Assembly (NCBI GenBank): GCA_039602395.1 | Contig: JBCNJP010000003.1 | Coordinates: 14,549,876 to 14,613,875 of the forward strand | DNA from: Deinandra increscens subsp. villosa | Taxonomy: Eukaryota; Streptophyta; Magnoliopsida; Asterales; Asteraceae | Direction of reading: 5' to 3' | Length of the DNA: 64,000 bases | Shown here: positions 32,881 through 42,239 of the stretch, piece after piece | How positions within the stretch are numbered: the first letter of the stretch is position 1 | Layout of the letters: the number at the start of each line of letters is the position of its first letter | The notes under the pieces: generated by a model | The model's database searches: none | What the model saw: only the letters and a program-made list of their open reading frames with translations | What the model was told of the DNA's origin: nothing | Translations under genes and position numbers: made by a program

Positions 32881-34555
32881 ATGCAAGGAGGATCACAAAT
32901 TTGCCCTGGTTCCCGAAATAACGATTTGTTATGGCTGGGTGCTAACCATCGAGCTCACCACGTGTATTACTCCCTAACCTTTGACAAAGATAAACCTCTT
33001 AAACTCAGACGGGGAGATCGAAATTTTTGGAAATTTATAGTAAAAAAAATGAAGGATGAATTGTTCCCGGCGAAGCTGATCGAGTACCTAAAGATATCCG
33101 GGTTTTACGGCGTGCTACAAGGTCATTACGACAAGGTTGATAATCACCTTGTAACATCACTGGTTGAGCGTTGGCGGCCTGAAACTCACACGTTTCACTT
33201 TCCCTTTGGTGAAGCCACAATTACCCTTGAGGATGTTCAAATGCTATGGGGTTTACCACTCAGTGATCAGGTAGTTTCTAGTTCCGATTTTAAGTGGGAC
33301 AACCAACAAAAAATAGATAATTGTGAAATTTTTTTTGGGGATAACAGGTCTGGAGGGACAAGACCTCAGCACCAACACAATCAGGTTTACCACTATTCTT
33401 AAAGAAATAAAGGCATCTTGGCCGGGACCCAACGCAAGCCACGAAGAATGCTTGAAAATTGCAAGATGCATTATAATGCATCTTATAGGTGTCGTTGTTC
33501 TTCCTGACCATTCAGGTTCTGCAATGTATTACTTCCACTTGCAAAACTTGATTGATCTCAGAGAATGTGGAAAGTTGAGCTGGGGAAGTGCTGCGCTTGC
33601 ATGTCTGTATAGGAATTTATGCAAAGCTGCAGAGCCCAGCAATTGGGAATTGGCCGGACCTACCATGTTGTTGCAAATGTGGGCATGGGAGAGAATACCC
33701 CGAATTACCCCAAGAATTAGAGAAGGCTTCGATTTTCCAACACGGTTTGGTGGAAGGTACTCACTAATAATTAATTAAAATAATTTATCAATTATTATTT
33801 GATAACACTTTTATAAAAATGGTTTGTAGGTGGCGTGGTAGCTTGAGTTGGGCTGGCGTAATAAGGTGTTTATTGACGGACTTTCGATCACATATTCAGT
33901 GTTTAAACACCGACGAGGTTATAAAATTCATATTACTTGGCAATTTATAATTTTTAAATTTTTACTATATATTAATTAGTTTATTTTTTAATAGTTTACT
34001 TGGAGGCCTTATGAGCATGTTGCACACCTAATAAACCCAATGTATACGAGAGGAAGAGCGTGTTGGAACTGTGACACGTATCTTATAGTTTTTGAGGTTG
34101 TTGAGCCCCATCTGCCGAGCAGGGTTATGAGACAGTTTGGATATTTTCAAACAGTCCCCACTAACCTTCTCATAACTCGTGATGAGCACACACCATTACA
34201 TGGTTTATCGAGAAAAGCTACTACAATAAACTGGAATCAAAAGTGTGCCATGTACATTGCTCACTGGATTAATCGTATGGCTCACGTTGTAACATGGCAA
34301 GTGGTGGCGAGTATAGGGCTAGTCCTATGTATATGAATTGGTTCTTGGAGAGAACGGCTTTCTACGTTGAAGATCCAGCTAGACAAACTGGAAACACCAC
34401 GAGGGATGTGAACATTGGTGGAAGGTTTGACTTGTTGGTATGTATTGATTTTTTTAAATACATAACTTTATATATTTTGCTCTTTAAAAATTATTATAAC
34501 TTGTCTTGTTGGATAACATTGTAGACTCAGGGCATTGGGGATATGCATCGATGTG
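32881..34555 (+). pseudogene. Plant mobile domain (PMD, MAIN-like) gene in the MULE, truncated
   Basis: Exons by eye are about 32881-33269, 33349-33756, 33830-33920, 33993-34440 and 34526-34555, with gt/ag borders at most junctions. Translation gives the aminotransferase-like plant mobile domain with TFHFPFGEATITLEDVQMLW, GLPLSDQ, the LLQMWAWERIP segment and WRPYEHVAHLINPMY. PMD proteins (MAIN/MAIL in Arabidopsis) occur as host genes and as transposon passengers; the host forms act in silencing and genome stability. Here a 1-base frameshift lies near 34296, where the frame changes from THVVTW-like to GGEYRASPMYMNWF. The last exon is cut after about ten codons at 34555, where a Ulp1-like copy on the other strand begins. 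Transcription would start beside the left inverted arm, as mudrB does in MuDR. Confidence 0.85.
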
Positions 34556-35065
34556 TAATGGGAAATAAACATACCGAACCTCCCAAAATGGAGGGTAAAG
34601 TTCGTCTTTTCCATTAGCATATTTCACTGGCCTATCCTCCCATTTTTTAACAGACAGTTCAGCTCGAAAGCTTGGTGGTAAGATTGTCCAATTCAGTCCC
34701 GCCGTACCCTTTTTTGCTATCTTTTCAAGTCTCATGCGCATCATTCGTCTAACCCATCCTGTAACATGCTGTTCGTACAATAATCTATAATCAAATAATC
34801 TGGAATAACATATATTAGGGGAAACTAAATATTATATTATTCATACCGTTTTGAATAGACGGCCATCGTTTTCATAACCCAAGAGAGTCCCCCAAAAATG
34901 CTTGTTAAGTTTTTGTTTTTCTAGCAGAATCGATTGACAGTATGCTGAATCACCATTGAAGTAGAACTCAAAGGCATTTGGGGACCAAAGGTAAGATGTA
35001 ATTTCACATGCTAACACGAAAACAATTCTTTTCGTTTCTTGGTTTCTCTTAGCGTTTTCTATCAA
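34540..35065 (-). pseudogene. Ulp1-like partial copy (second, truncated)
   Basis: Reading from the right on the minus strand, a block at 34841-35065 has NKHFWGTLLGYENDGRL, and a block at 34560-34780 has GWVRRMMRMRL, LNWTILPPSFRAEL and LYPPFWEVRYVYFPL. Both match the copy at 35140-36293 in order. This copy lacks the N-terminus and everything after the YFPL segment, so all catalytic parts are gone. It ends exactly where the PMD gene is truncated, so the duplication event that made it may have removed the PMD 3' end. Confidence 0.75.
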
Positions 35066-35139
35066 TCAAACCAAAAGAGGTTAAATTATTTTCGCCATCC
35101 AAATGCATATTAAATTATAACATATTTTAATTAAATCAA

Positions 35140-36266
35140 CTAACCAGGTAAGAAGCGACCCTGATTAATTCTATCTGCCATGTGTCGTCGAAATCGCAGG
35201 CACTTGTCTTTAAAATCTCCCTGCATATTAACAGTTTTATTGCGAACCAGATTATGCATTAACAAACACATTAGAACTCCTGAATCACCCCCGAGTTCAA
35301 CACCACCCTGAGGAAGATACTCTTCATTAGCAACGTGCACGTTGAGATTTCTGTTTTTGAAACTCAGTGGTGGTCCCTTATAATGATGCCAGTAATGTAT
35401 CTCCTCCAACAACCACTCGAAACCTATCGGAAATGTTTCTAATATTGGCGAAATCAACTTCCTATATTCATTTGAATATCTATGGTTGGTCCAATACTGA
35501 ATCATCTCCATCGTATACAAGTCGATACGAGCAAGAAACCACTCATCAATTCTTGTAACATATAACGGAAAATAGACATACCGAACCTCCCAGAATGGAG
35601 GATATAATTCATTACTTTCGTTAGCGTACATCGCACCATGCTTGGTTTTTTCATCTAATATACCATTACGAAACTGGGGTGGTAGAATGGTCCATTGAAG
35701 CCCCAAGGAGCCGTTCTTCCTTACTTGGTCAAGTCTACATTCCATCATTCGCTTGACCCAGCCTTCAATATGCTGTAATTTTAAATATTATTATATACAT
35801 TGTGAGCAAGGTAAAACATGAGAGAGAAGAAACATAAAGAAACAAAAATTAAATTACCAATGTTGAAAGACGCCCATCAGACTCGTAACCCAACAGGGTC
35901 CCCCAAAAATGTTTGTCAAGGGGGTTCAAGTCCAAATAACGAGAGAAGCAACATACAACATCCCCATTGTTGTAGAACTCAATGGCATTAGCAGACCAAC
36001 TGCCGTCGACCCCCTCGGTCACAGCTTCAGTTGTTTTTTCCGGCATACCTTCCAGGACATCCTCCGTCGACACAGCTTCCGACACAGCTTCGGTTTTTTT
36101 TCGACATATCCTCTGGGACAACTTCAACATCGGCTTTCTTTGCAGACGATGAAGACGCAGAATGTTTTAAACTCATACGTCTCCATTTCACAGGAACCCA
36201 GCTAGTAGTTTTATTTGTTGGTTGTGAATGGTATTCTTGGTCAGCCAAACCTTTGCCTTTGTTGTC
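35140..36266 (-). pseudogene. Ulp1 (C48 cysteine protease)-like gene in the MULE, frameshifted and catalytically altered
   Basis: Exon 1 runs from about 36266 (MSDNKGKGLADQEY) to 35860 and holds a 1-base frameshift in an eight-A run at 36096-36103. Downstream it reads FWGTLLGYESDGRL. An intron (about 35774-35859, gtaat...ttacag) leads to exon 2 (35140-35773) with WTILPPQFRNGIL, FWEVRYVYFPLYV, EWFLARIDL, PQGGVELGGDSGVLMC and MHNLVRNK. The arrangement follows the Ulp1 catalytic domain: a YFP strand, HW.L, then Q and GD[C]G. However, the catalytic His position is Glu (EWFLARI) and the catalytic Cys is Ser (GGDSG), so no protease activity is expected. Ulp1-like genes are known passengers of some MULEs (Kaonashi type). 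The assignment is by motif order only. Confidence 0.65.
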
Positions 36267-36814
36267 TGACATTATGTTTTTTAAGATGACCAAGGTTGAT
36301 GATCAAGGTTGATGAGTGGTGATGGAAGATGGTGAACATTCAAGAGGTATTTATAGGAAGTAATGACCAAGGTTGAGAGTTATGGTAAATATTTAGCATG
36401 TGAATTTCCAGCCTGTTTTTCCAGGCTGTTTGAATGAAGCCAAAAATTTTGCAGGTTGCTTTTGCTTTTTCCAGCCTGTCTGTTTTTTGCAGGTTGCTTT
36501 TTCCTAGCTGTTTTTGCAGGTATACGTTTTCTTTTACAGGTTGATCACATTTAAACATAATATTTAAACTTAATATTTATATAACATTTAAACTTAATAT
36601 TTAAAGTTAATATCTATGCATAAATACTACCTAGTTAATATTTAAACATAATATTAAACATAATAGTTAAACCTTAATATTAAACATAATATTTAAACCT
36701 TAATATTAAATATAATTAAATAACTGAAAAGCTACCTAATTAATTTATTAAACAAACACCACAAATACCACCTAATTTAATTAAACATAGTAGAATTCAA
36801 CATAGTACTCAAAT
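36267..36814. other. Spacer within the MULE
   Basis: It contains repeated ccaggctgttt / tgcaggttgctttt segments (36410-36540) and an AT-rich tract of aaacataatatt repeats (36550-36700). No gene is recognisable. Confidence 0.6.
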
Positions 36815-37243
36815 CTAATACTCCCACGGACAATCTGAATCGTATTCAGAATCAGACTCAAATGGCCCCAACGGAGTTCTCGGAGGCATCCTTGCTAGTT
36901 GTTGTTGTTGCTCCTCCCATAGTTCACGAAGCGCAGCTTCATCCTCCAAGTATTTTTCTTCTTCTTCTTCTTCTTCTTCCTCCAGCGGCTGTTGTTCTGG
37001 GTTTTCAGGAAACCAATATGGTGGAGGTGGAGGTAGAACAGGAGGTGGAGGTAGAGCAACCGGTGGAGTTGGAGGCGGAGGTGGAGGTTGACGTGGAGGT
37101 TGACGATAAACAACAGGTGGCGGTGGAGCTGGGACCGGAATACCTTGTTGTGGAGGTGGATGTTGGGGTTCCCGACGTCGCAAATGATTGTAGCGTGCCG
37201 GCCTAGCTCCATGGTATTCGACTGAGTCTCTCGGGGGTGTTGA
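36815..37243 (-). CDS. Proline-rich hypothetical protein in the MULE
   Basis: About 142 residues if started at the inner Met (MSTPPRDSVEYHGARPARYN); an upstream in-frame Met at 37279 would add 12. Residues about 30-95 are proline-rich (repeated PPPPP, QPPRQPP, ALPPPP). They are followed by an acidic run (EEEEEEEEEKYLEDEAALRE) and a C-terminus with SDSEYDSD. No known domain, signal peptide or membrane segment is visible. It lies between the transposase and the Ulp1-like gene, on the same strand as both. The upstream DNA (37350-37660) carries a tandem promoter-like repeat. It may be a genuine cargo gene of this MULE family, or a fast-evolving disordered protein of no known role. Confidence 0.6.
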   Translation of the reverse strand, partial: STPPRDSVEYHGARPARYNHLRRREPQHPPPQQGIPVPAPPPPVVYRQPPRQPPPPPPTPPVALPPPPVLPPPPPYWFPENPEQQPLEEEEEEEEEKYLEDEAALRELWEEQQQQLARMPPRTPLGPFESDSEYDSDCPWEY

Positions 37244-37349
37244 CATCGGGAAAATTATGGAATTGTTCGAGTGTTTCAAATAGATTGATTCTGGTTTGTG
37301 AACTAAAATGTAGGTGTTTACAGTCTATTTATAAGTGCTCCTGGTTTGT

Positions 37350-37665
37350 GAAATGTCCCAACGGCTATATTAACGGCTATAAAATTTGAACGGTCAAAAT
37401 TTTTTTTAATTATTTATTATTATTTTTATTTAATAAACGTGTCCCTCCCAACGGCTATATTAACGGCTATAAAATTTGAACGGTCAAATTTATTTTTTAA
37501 TTATTTATTATTATTTTGAACTCTATAATTGTTTTTTATTAAATATTTATTTATTAAATATTTATTTATTATTTATTTTTTTTTTATTAATTAGTTATTT
37601 AATAAACGTGTCCCAACCATTCATCATTTCAAACGGTAGTATATAACGGCTATAAATTTTAGAAT
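37350..37665. repeat. ~90-bp tandem repeats with CCCAACGGCTATAT upstream of the proline-rich ORF
   Basis: The unit cccaacggctatattaacgg followed by ctataaaatttgaacggtc occurs at about 37357 and 37447 (90-bp spacing). A decayed third copy near 37625-37665 reads tataacggctataaatttt. It lies directly upstream (minus-strand sense) of the proline-rich ORF, where a promoter is expected; ctataaa is TATA-like in the plus direction only. Confidence 0.75.
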
Positions 37666-37728
37666 GTCAAGTTTATTTAATACAAACATTAAATAACAAT
37701 AGAAAATACAAACAAACTCAGGAGAATC

Positions 37729-40266
37729 CTAACGTCCGTAGGGACACCTAAGGATGTTATGTCCGGGCTGCTTACAATTCGAACATCGTTTAGGGCCAGA
37801 TTCTTCGCGGTGGTGTCGATCCATCTCATTTTGAATCATTCTCGTCTTCCTTCGGCCTCTAGATGTTATCAATTTAGTTGGGTTGGCTCTGATGCTCCAA
37901 CCCGAATCTCTCCATGAATCTTGGTGTGCAAGAGGGTGGAAATTTGAATCGTACTGATGGCGATAGGTTCCAGTCTTATGCACCTTATGAATAATTTTTC
38001 CGACGGCATTACCCTTATGAAGACACACTGCAATTGCATGTGAACAAGGAAGTCTTTGAGTTTTCCACTTAAAGCAATCGCAATTTTTGGCCTTGTAATA
38101 CACTCTGTAGTCGTTTCCACCATCATTGTTTTGTTGCACCCTTGATGTGACCCTATAAATACCTGCATCAACATTGAACACGGTGACGGTGTGCTCCCTT
38201 GCCTTCGCATAACTTAAGTTATAACCAGCCTATACGCGTGGGGTTAATTCAGTAATGCAACTAACAGCTATCTCTCTGTGCTTTACAAAGTGGTTGACTG
38301 TCTTCTCAAAGGTGAGTTGGATACACGCCTTTATTGGCAGCAACTTAGCACCCCGTAACGCATTGTTCATGCTCTCCGAGATGTTAGTTGTGAGGGTACC
38401 CCAGCGACGCTGTCCATCATCATGCATCAGAGTCCACTTCTCTAAGCCAATTTCTTTCAGGTATTGCCAAGCTTCTTCATTTAGACCCCTCAGCTGTCTC
38501 ACAAGAAATCGATACTTTCTGGATTGTGTTGTGGACCCAATCCCCCAACAGAGCCGTTTAACTTCAACTGACTTAAACTTGGTCATAACGTTGATACGAA
38601 TGTGACGTAGGCCATAGCGATGAACCACTACTGTGTCATTCCATCCTTCAAGGTTATTCACAGCGTGTATAATGCCCTGATGCCGGTCTGAAATAACACA
38701 CAGATTCTTTTGAGAATCTGATCGTACATGTCTTCCAAACTGTTCAAGAAACCAACCCCAACTTTCGTTTGTCTCTTCGTCAACGATAGCGTAGGCTACC
38801 GGAAGTATGTAACCATTGGAATCTTTTGATACCGCCATAAGCAATTTCCCCTTATAAGACCCCTTCAAATGTGTTCCGTCAATACATACAACGGGTCGAC
38901 ATCGACGCAATGCTTTTATGGACGGTCCAAATGCCCAAAATACATACTTAAATACAAACGAGCTTGATGACCCGTCCGCTTGATGACGCCACTGCACAAC
39001 AGTACTGGGGTTTGCTCGTTGCAATGCGTTGATATACTTAGGCAGTTCTTCAAAATTGGATTCCCAGTTGCCATAAATATTTTGAATAGCTCTTATACGA
39101 GCTCTCCAGGGCTTGATATAAGAAACATCAACACTAAATCTATCCTTACAAAATGCATGTATTTTCTTAACAGGAAATGTAAGATCAACAACTATTGCAT
39201 GGTTGATGTACGATGCAATAGACCTTGATGTAAGACTTGTGTTGTTGTTACCAACGGATGACCCGTAACAGTTATGACCACGAACCCACTTTATAATCCT
39301 CCACAAACTAGAAGCTGCATTTCCCTGTCTTGTGGCGGAGAGCATCCAGTTACAATGAGTATCAGCTACAAAGCCAGGAGCATTAGTCCTGCATATTGCG
39401 TTCCATCTCCCCGGCCTGCTGTCTTTAACATACAACTCTCTACCCTGACTAACGTTCCACTGGCCAACAGCATGTTGAACATCCTTCTTCGACTTGAAGT
39501 ACATACCTGCTCTAATAACATTTGTTTCTTCGTTCCAGAAAACCAAAAAATCCTCCTCTTGTGAATCATGATCTTCTAGCTCTTCCAAAACAGAAGTGTC
39601 AATATCAGGGTTCACTTGTGGAACTTGTGAACCCCATTCATGATTTACCACGCGATATTCTGCGTCTGGTTCATCGTAGCCGTCTTCATCGGTGTCATCC
39701 TCCTCTACGAACCTGAGGTGATCTCTATCTTCTTTGGACGTTGATGAAGATATGTAGCCATCAGACCCATCAAAGCCACCGTCTTCCGCTGAATTTGTCG
39801 GTTCATGGTTAATATAACCAGTATTCTCCTGGTTAATATAACCAGTATTCTCCTGGTTAATATAACCAGTATTCTCCTGGTTAATATAACCAGTATTCTC
39901 CTGGTTATTATAACCAGTATGACAAGTGTTGATTACTTCTTCCATTTCAACGTAAACATCACCAACATAGTTAGGTTGTGTTCCCGCCAAATAGAACAGC
40001 ATTTCTAAACTCCTATCATCTTTGATTATTGAAACATCGCGCAGCCCCTGAAACTCGTACGGCAACAAAATAGTGACTTTATAATCTTGTTGGCTAACAC
40101 CAAATAAGCCGTATACAATATGAACCAATTGTTCATATGAAAATTTCTCAAATGTGGGATATGTTGAGATATTAGTTTCTTCGGAGGCTGAAACAACACC
40201 GTTCTGGAATGATATGCTACCACCCCAGAAAATTCTTAACAAAAAGGAACTAAATGAAGAAGACAT
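37729..40266 (-). pseudogene. MURA-type transposase of the MULE, one in-frame stop
   Basis: A continuous minus-strand reading of 845 codons is broken only by a TAG at 38230-38232. The N-terminal 150 residues include an 8-residue repeat (GYINQENT). Near 39350-39500 a MuDR DNA-binding region (MYFKSKKDVQHAV, GRWNAICRTNAP) is followed by the MULE catalytic domain, with Asp in VCIDGTHLKGSY, Asp in VISDRHQGI, and Glu in NISESMNNALRGAK. The conserved Cys of the C/H motif is Gly (HRYGLRHI). After the stop come a SWIM zinc finger (CDCFKWKTQRLPCSHAIAVC, about 38030-38095) and a CCHC knuckle (CSNCKQPGHNILRC). The function is cut-and-paste transposition. The gene starts next to the right inverted arm and reads inward. 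The stop lies after the catalytic Glu, so a shortened product without SWIM finger is possible. Confidence 0.9.
39808..39932 (-). repeat. 24-bp in-frame tandem repeats in the transposase gene
   Basis: Five tandem copies of a unit reading ggttaatataaccagtattc plus tcct encode TGYINQEN-type octapeptides. The central copies are identical; the outer ones differ (GYNNQEN, GYINHEP). The unit preserves the frame, so copy number could vary without breaking the protein. Confidence 0.93.
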
Positions 40267-40639
40267 TTTCTTAATTGGATTTGTGGTGATTGAAATTTTT
40301 GCACTTGAAAATACTTAAAGAAGATGGCGTTTTGTGAGAATTCAACTGAGATAAACTCTCAATTTAAAGATGGCGTTTTCTAGTGTTCTCATGCAGTCAA
40401 TTTGAGTCATCATATCAGTGTTGTTGCAGATGAATCAATTCAGCCTTAATCATTTTGAGTGATCAAATCAGTATTTTTTCGTATGCAGGAATCAATTCGA
40501 GTCATCAAATCAGTGTTTGGTCACATGCATGCAGAAAATGTCACATGCATGCAGTATGCTTCATAGTTTTAATGCATGACAACCGCTGCTTTTTAAAAAA
40601 AACAAAATTAGGGTTTCTTTAAAAAAAACAAAATTAGGG

Positions 40640-40930
40640 TTTCGGACATGTCACTGTCCCCCGCAGTTGGCAGGTGCGAGACTAGGGTTTCTGACACCCT
40701 CGCAGTTGGGAAGTGCAAGTGGGCCCCACTTTCTTGTCGGTTGACTGCGTCCCGCACTTGGGAAGTGCGTTTCACCATGTGTCCCGCAGTTAGGGACTGC
40801 GGCTGGACCCACCTCTTCCTCGTTCGTCGCTGCGAGTTCTCCCGAGCCTAACCCGAAGCTAACCCCCGCACTTGGGAAGTGCGGGATTCCTTTTTTTGAA
40901 AAAAAAATTGAACTTCTATTTTTGTTAAAA
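40640..40930. repeat. MULE right subterminal inverted arm
   Basis: This is the inverted counterpart of 32380-32680. The near-palindrome lies at 40865-40885 and related gcacttgggaagtgcg-type motifs at about 40658, 40700, 40751 and 40783. The companion ggctggacccacc at 40801 is the reverse complement of gggtccagcc in the left arm. The order from the outside inward is the same in both arms (palindrome, gagttctcccgagcc, then the other motifs). It borders the 5' end of the transposase gene at 40266. Confidence 0.82.
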
Positions 40931-41413
40931 TCTTATATATTAATACTATTATTAAAAAAAATTCCCTTCCATTCACTAATCCATTTCATTCTCTCGCTCA
41001 TTTCATTACTCCATACCAAACAGACCCTACGGTTGTCTTGAAATTATTAAATATGTCCCCCGCTTGAGAATTTATTAACTCTTCCTCATGCTTTGTCTTT
41101 TTACGCTTTGAACTACCTGATGCATATTTATATACAGAAACTTACTACTAAAAGATTTTAAAAAATCTCGGGCCCTCCAAAATGTCAGGCCCTGGATGTC
41201 CGCCCATCTTGCCCATGCCCCAGAGCCACCCCTGAAAATGTACAATGATACTGTCTGTTTTGCTTTTATTGGTTGCCAATTCAGAAACTCACAATTTTAT
41301 TTTCACATGACAATTATTCGTCAATGCAAAATGTTTTATAATAGAGAAGGTATACACCTCCTTATAAGGAAGGTTTTGTTTTACTCTCAACTGATATGGA
41401 ACTTATAATAATA

Positions 41414-41799
41414 AGAGTGAAGTTCGTTTTTGTTACTTGAGGTTTACTCTTTTTGTTCCTTTTAGTCCAAAATTTTTAAAATCTGATTTTAGTCCCTCAC
41501 ATTTCATTTTTGTATCAATTTTGGTTTAAAGTTTAAAATCAGTTTAAAAGAACCGTTAGTTAACCCCACCTAATACCATGGTCTAAATGATCTATTTAAG
41601 TACAATATTGATACAAAAATGACTTAAATACGTCTCAGGTGTGGTTAACTAATGGTTCTTTTAAACGAATTTTAGATTTAATTTGGACCAAAATTGATAC
41701 AAAAATGAAATGTGAGGCACTAAAATCAGATTTTTGAAAAGTTTAGAATAAAAAGGATAAAATGAACAAACGTCAAAGACAAAAAACAAAGTTTACTCT
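41414..41799. mobile_element. Foldback MITE with ~170-bp inverted arms
   Basis: The left arm (41414-41585) contains atctgattttagtccctcac, atttcatttttgtatcaatt and ttaaaagaaccgttagttaa. The right arm contains the reverse complements of the same segments in mirrored order (gtgaggcactaaaatcagat near 41712 and ttaactaatggttctttt near 41645). Arms of this length in a 386-bp element, with ataat-type direct repeats outside (41405-41413 and 41800-41808), suit a MULE-derived foldback MITE. It is non-coding. Confidence 0.8.
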
Positions 41800-42239
41800 A
41801 ATAATACTAATACAGTTCCTGGTTACCACTAATACAGATGGATTATGCATGGGTACCTTTGTTCTTACAATCCAATCATGTAGGCTCATGAGCTTCTAGA
41901 GGAACCATATTTGAACTTTTCCTCTAACACAGAAGGCTTAGAGGAAGATGGTTTCTTAGTAAACACCGATAATGAAGGGTCAATGGAACCAATTGTGGTT
42001 TTTTCCACTTAAGAAATGCCATCAGAGGAAGCTTTATAACATTTTTTTGTTCTATTATCTCTTGGAAATAATAGCCTTTAGTGGTATTGTTTCTTTTCTT
42101 ATCAATCTTACACCCACGTTTGGAATGAGGTAAATTAGTAAGATGGAAACAAATCGTTGTTTTTGAGAAACGTGTTTTGTAATTTTTAGGATTTTCTCTT
42201 AATGTTTGCAGGTGCATTATGTTGCATAGGGGCTGACAC

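Larger units (their letters stand above)
31760..41024. mobile_element. Mutator-like element (MULE) with multi-gene cargo
   Basis: The outer ends are agcgtttgatatg at 31760 and, inverted, tctgtttggtatg ending at 41024 (about 20 of the first 28 positions match). The flanks ctctaaggt (31751-31759) and ccctacggt (41025-41033) agree at 7 of 9 positions, fitting a decayed 9-bp MULE duplication. Inside these lie longer inverted arms (32380-32680 and 40640-40930). The left end also contains about 550 bp of AT-rich sequence whose right border near 32300 again resembles the terminus, so a nested repeat is likely there. Genes from left to right are a plant mobile domain gene (+), two Ulp1-like copies (-), a proline-rich ORF (-) and the MURA transposase (-). 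Confidence 0.75.
31638..41234. mobile_element. hAT element (arms at 31638-31759 and 41034-41234) split by a MULE
   Basis: Perfect 8-bp direct repeats, aaaatgta, flank the composite at 31630-31637 and 41235-41242. An 8-bp duplication is the hAT signature. The termini are cagagccggcc on the left and, inverted, caggggtggctc on the right, the CAGRG..GGC type common in plant hATs. Both arms carry GGGCCC tracts (gggccccc near 31732 and gggccctcc near 41170), also typical. The arms total only about 320 bp, so without the insert it was a non-autonomous element. The roughly 9.27 kb insert is annotated separately. Confidence 0.85.

Noticed and set aside
36862..37206. Plus-strand frame of 114 codons rich in Val and Glu (VEVEVEQEVEVEQ)
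   Set aside because: It is antisense to the proline-rich ORF; the Val/Glu pattern mirrors the CCNCCN codons.
38255..39716. Several plus-strand frames of 60-116 codons
   Set aside because: They are shadows opposite the MURA transposase, which has clear domain motifs on the minus strand.
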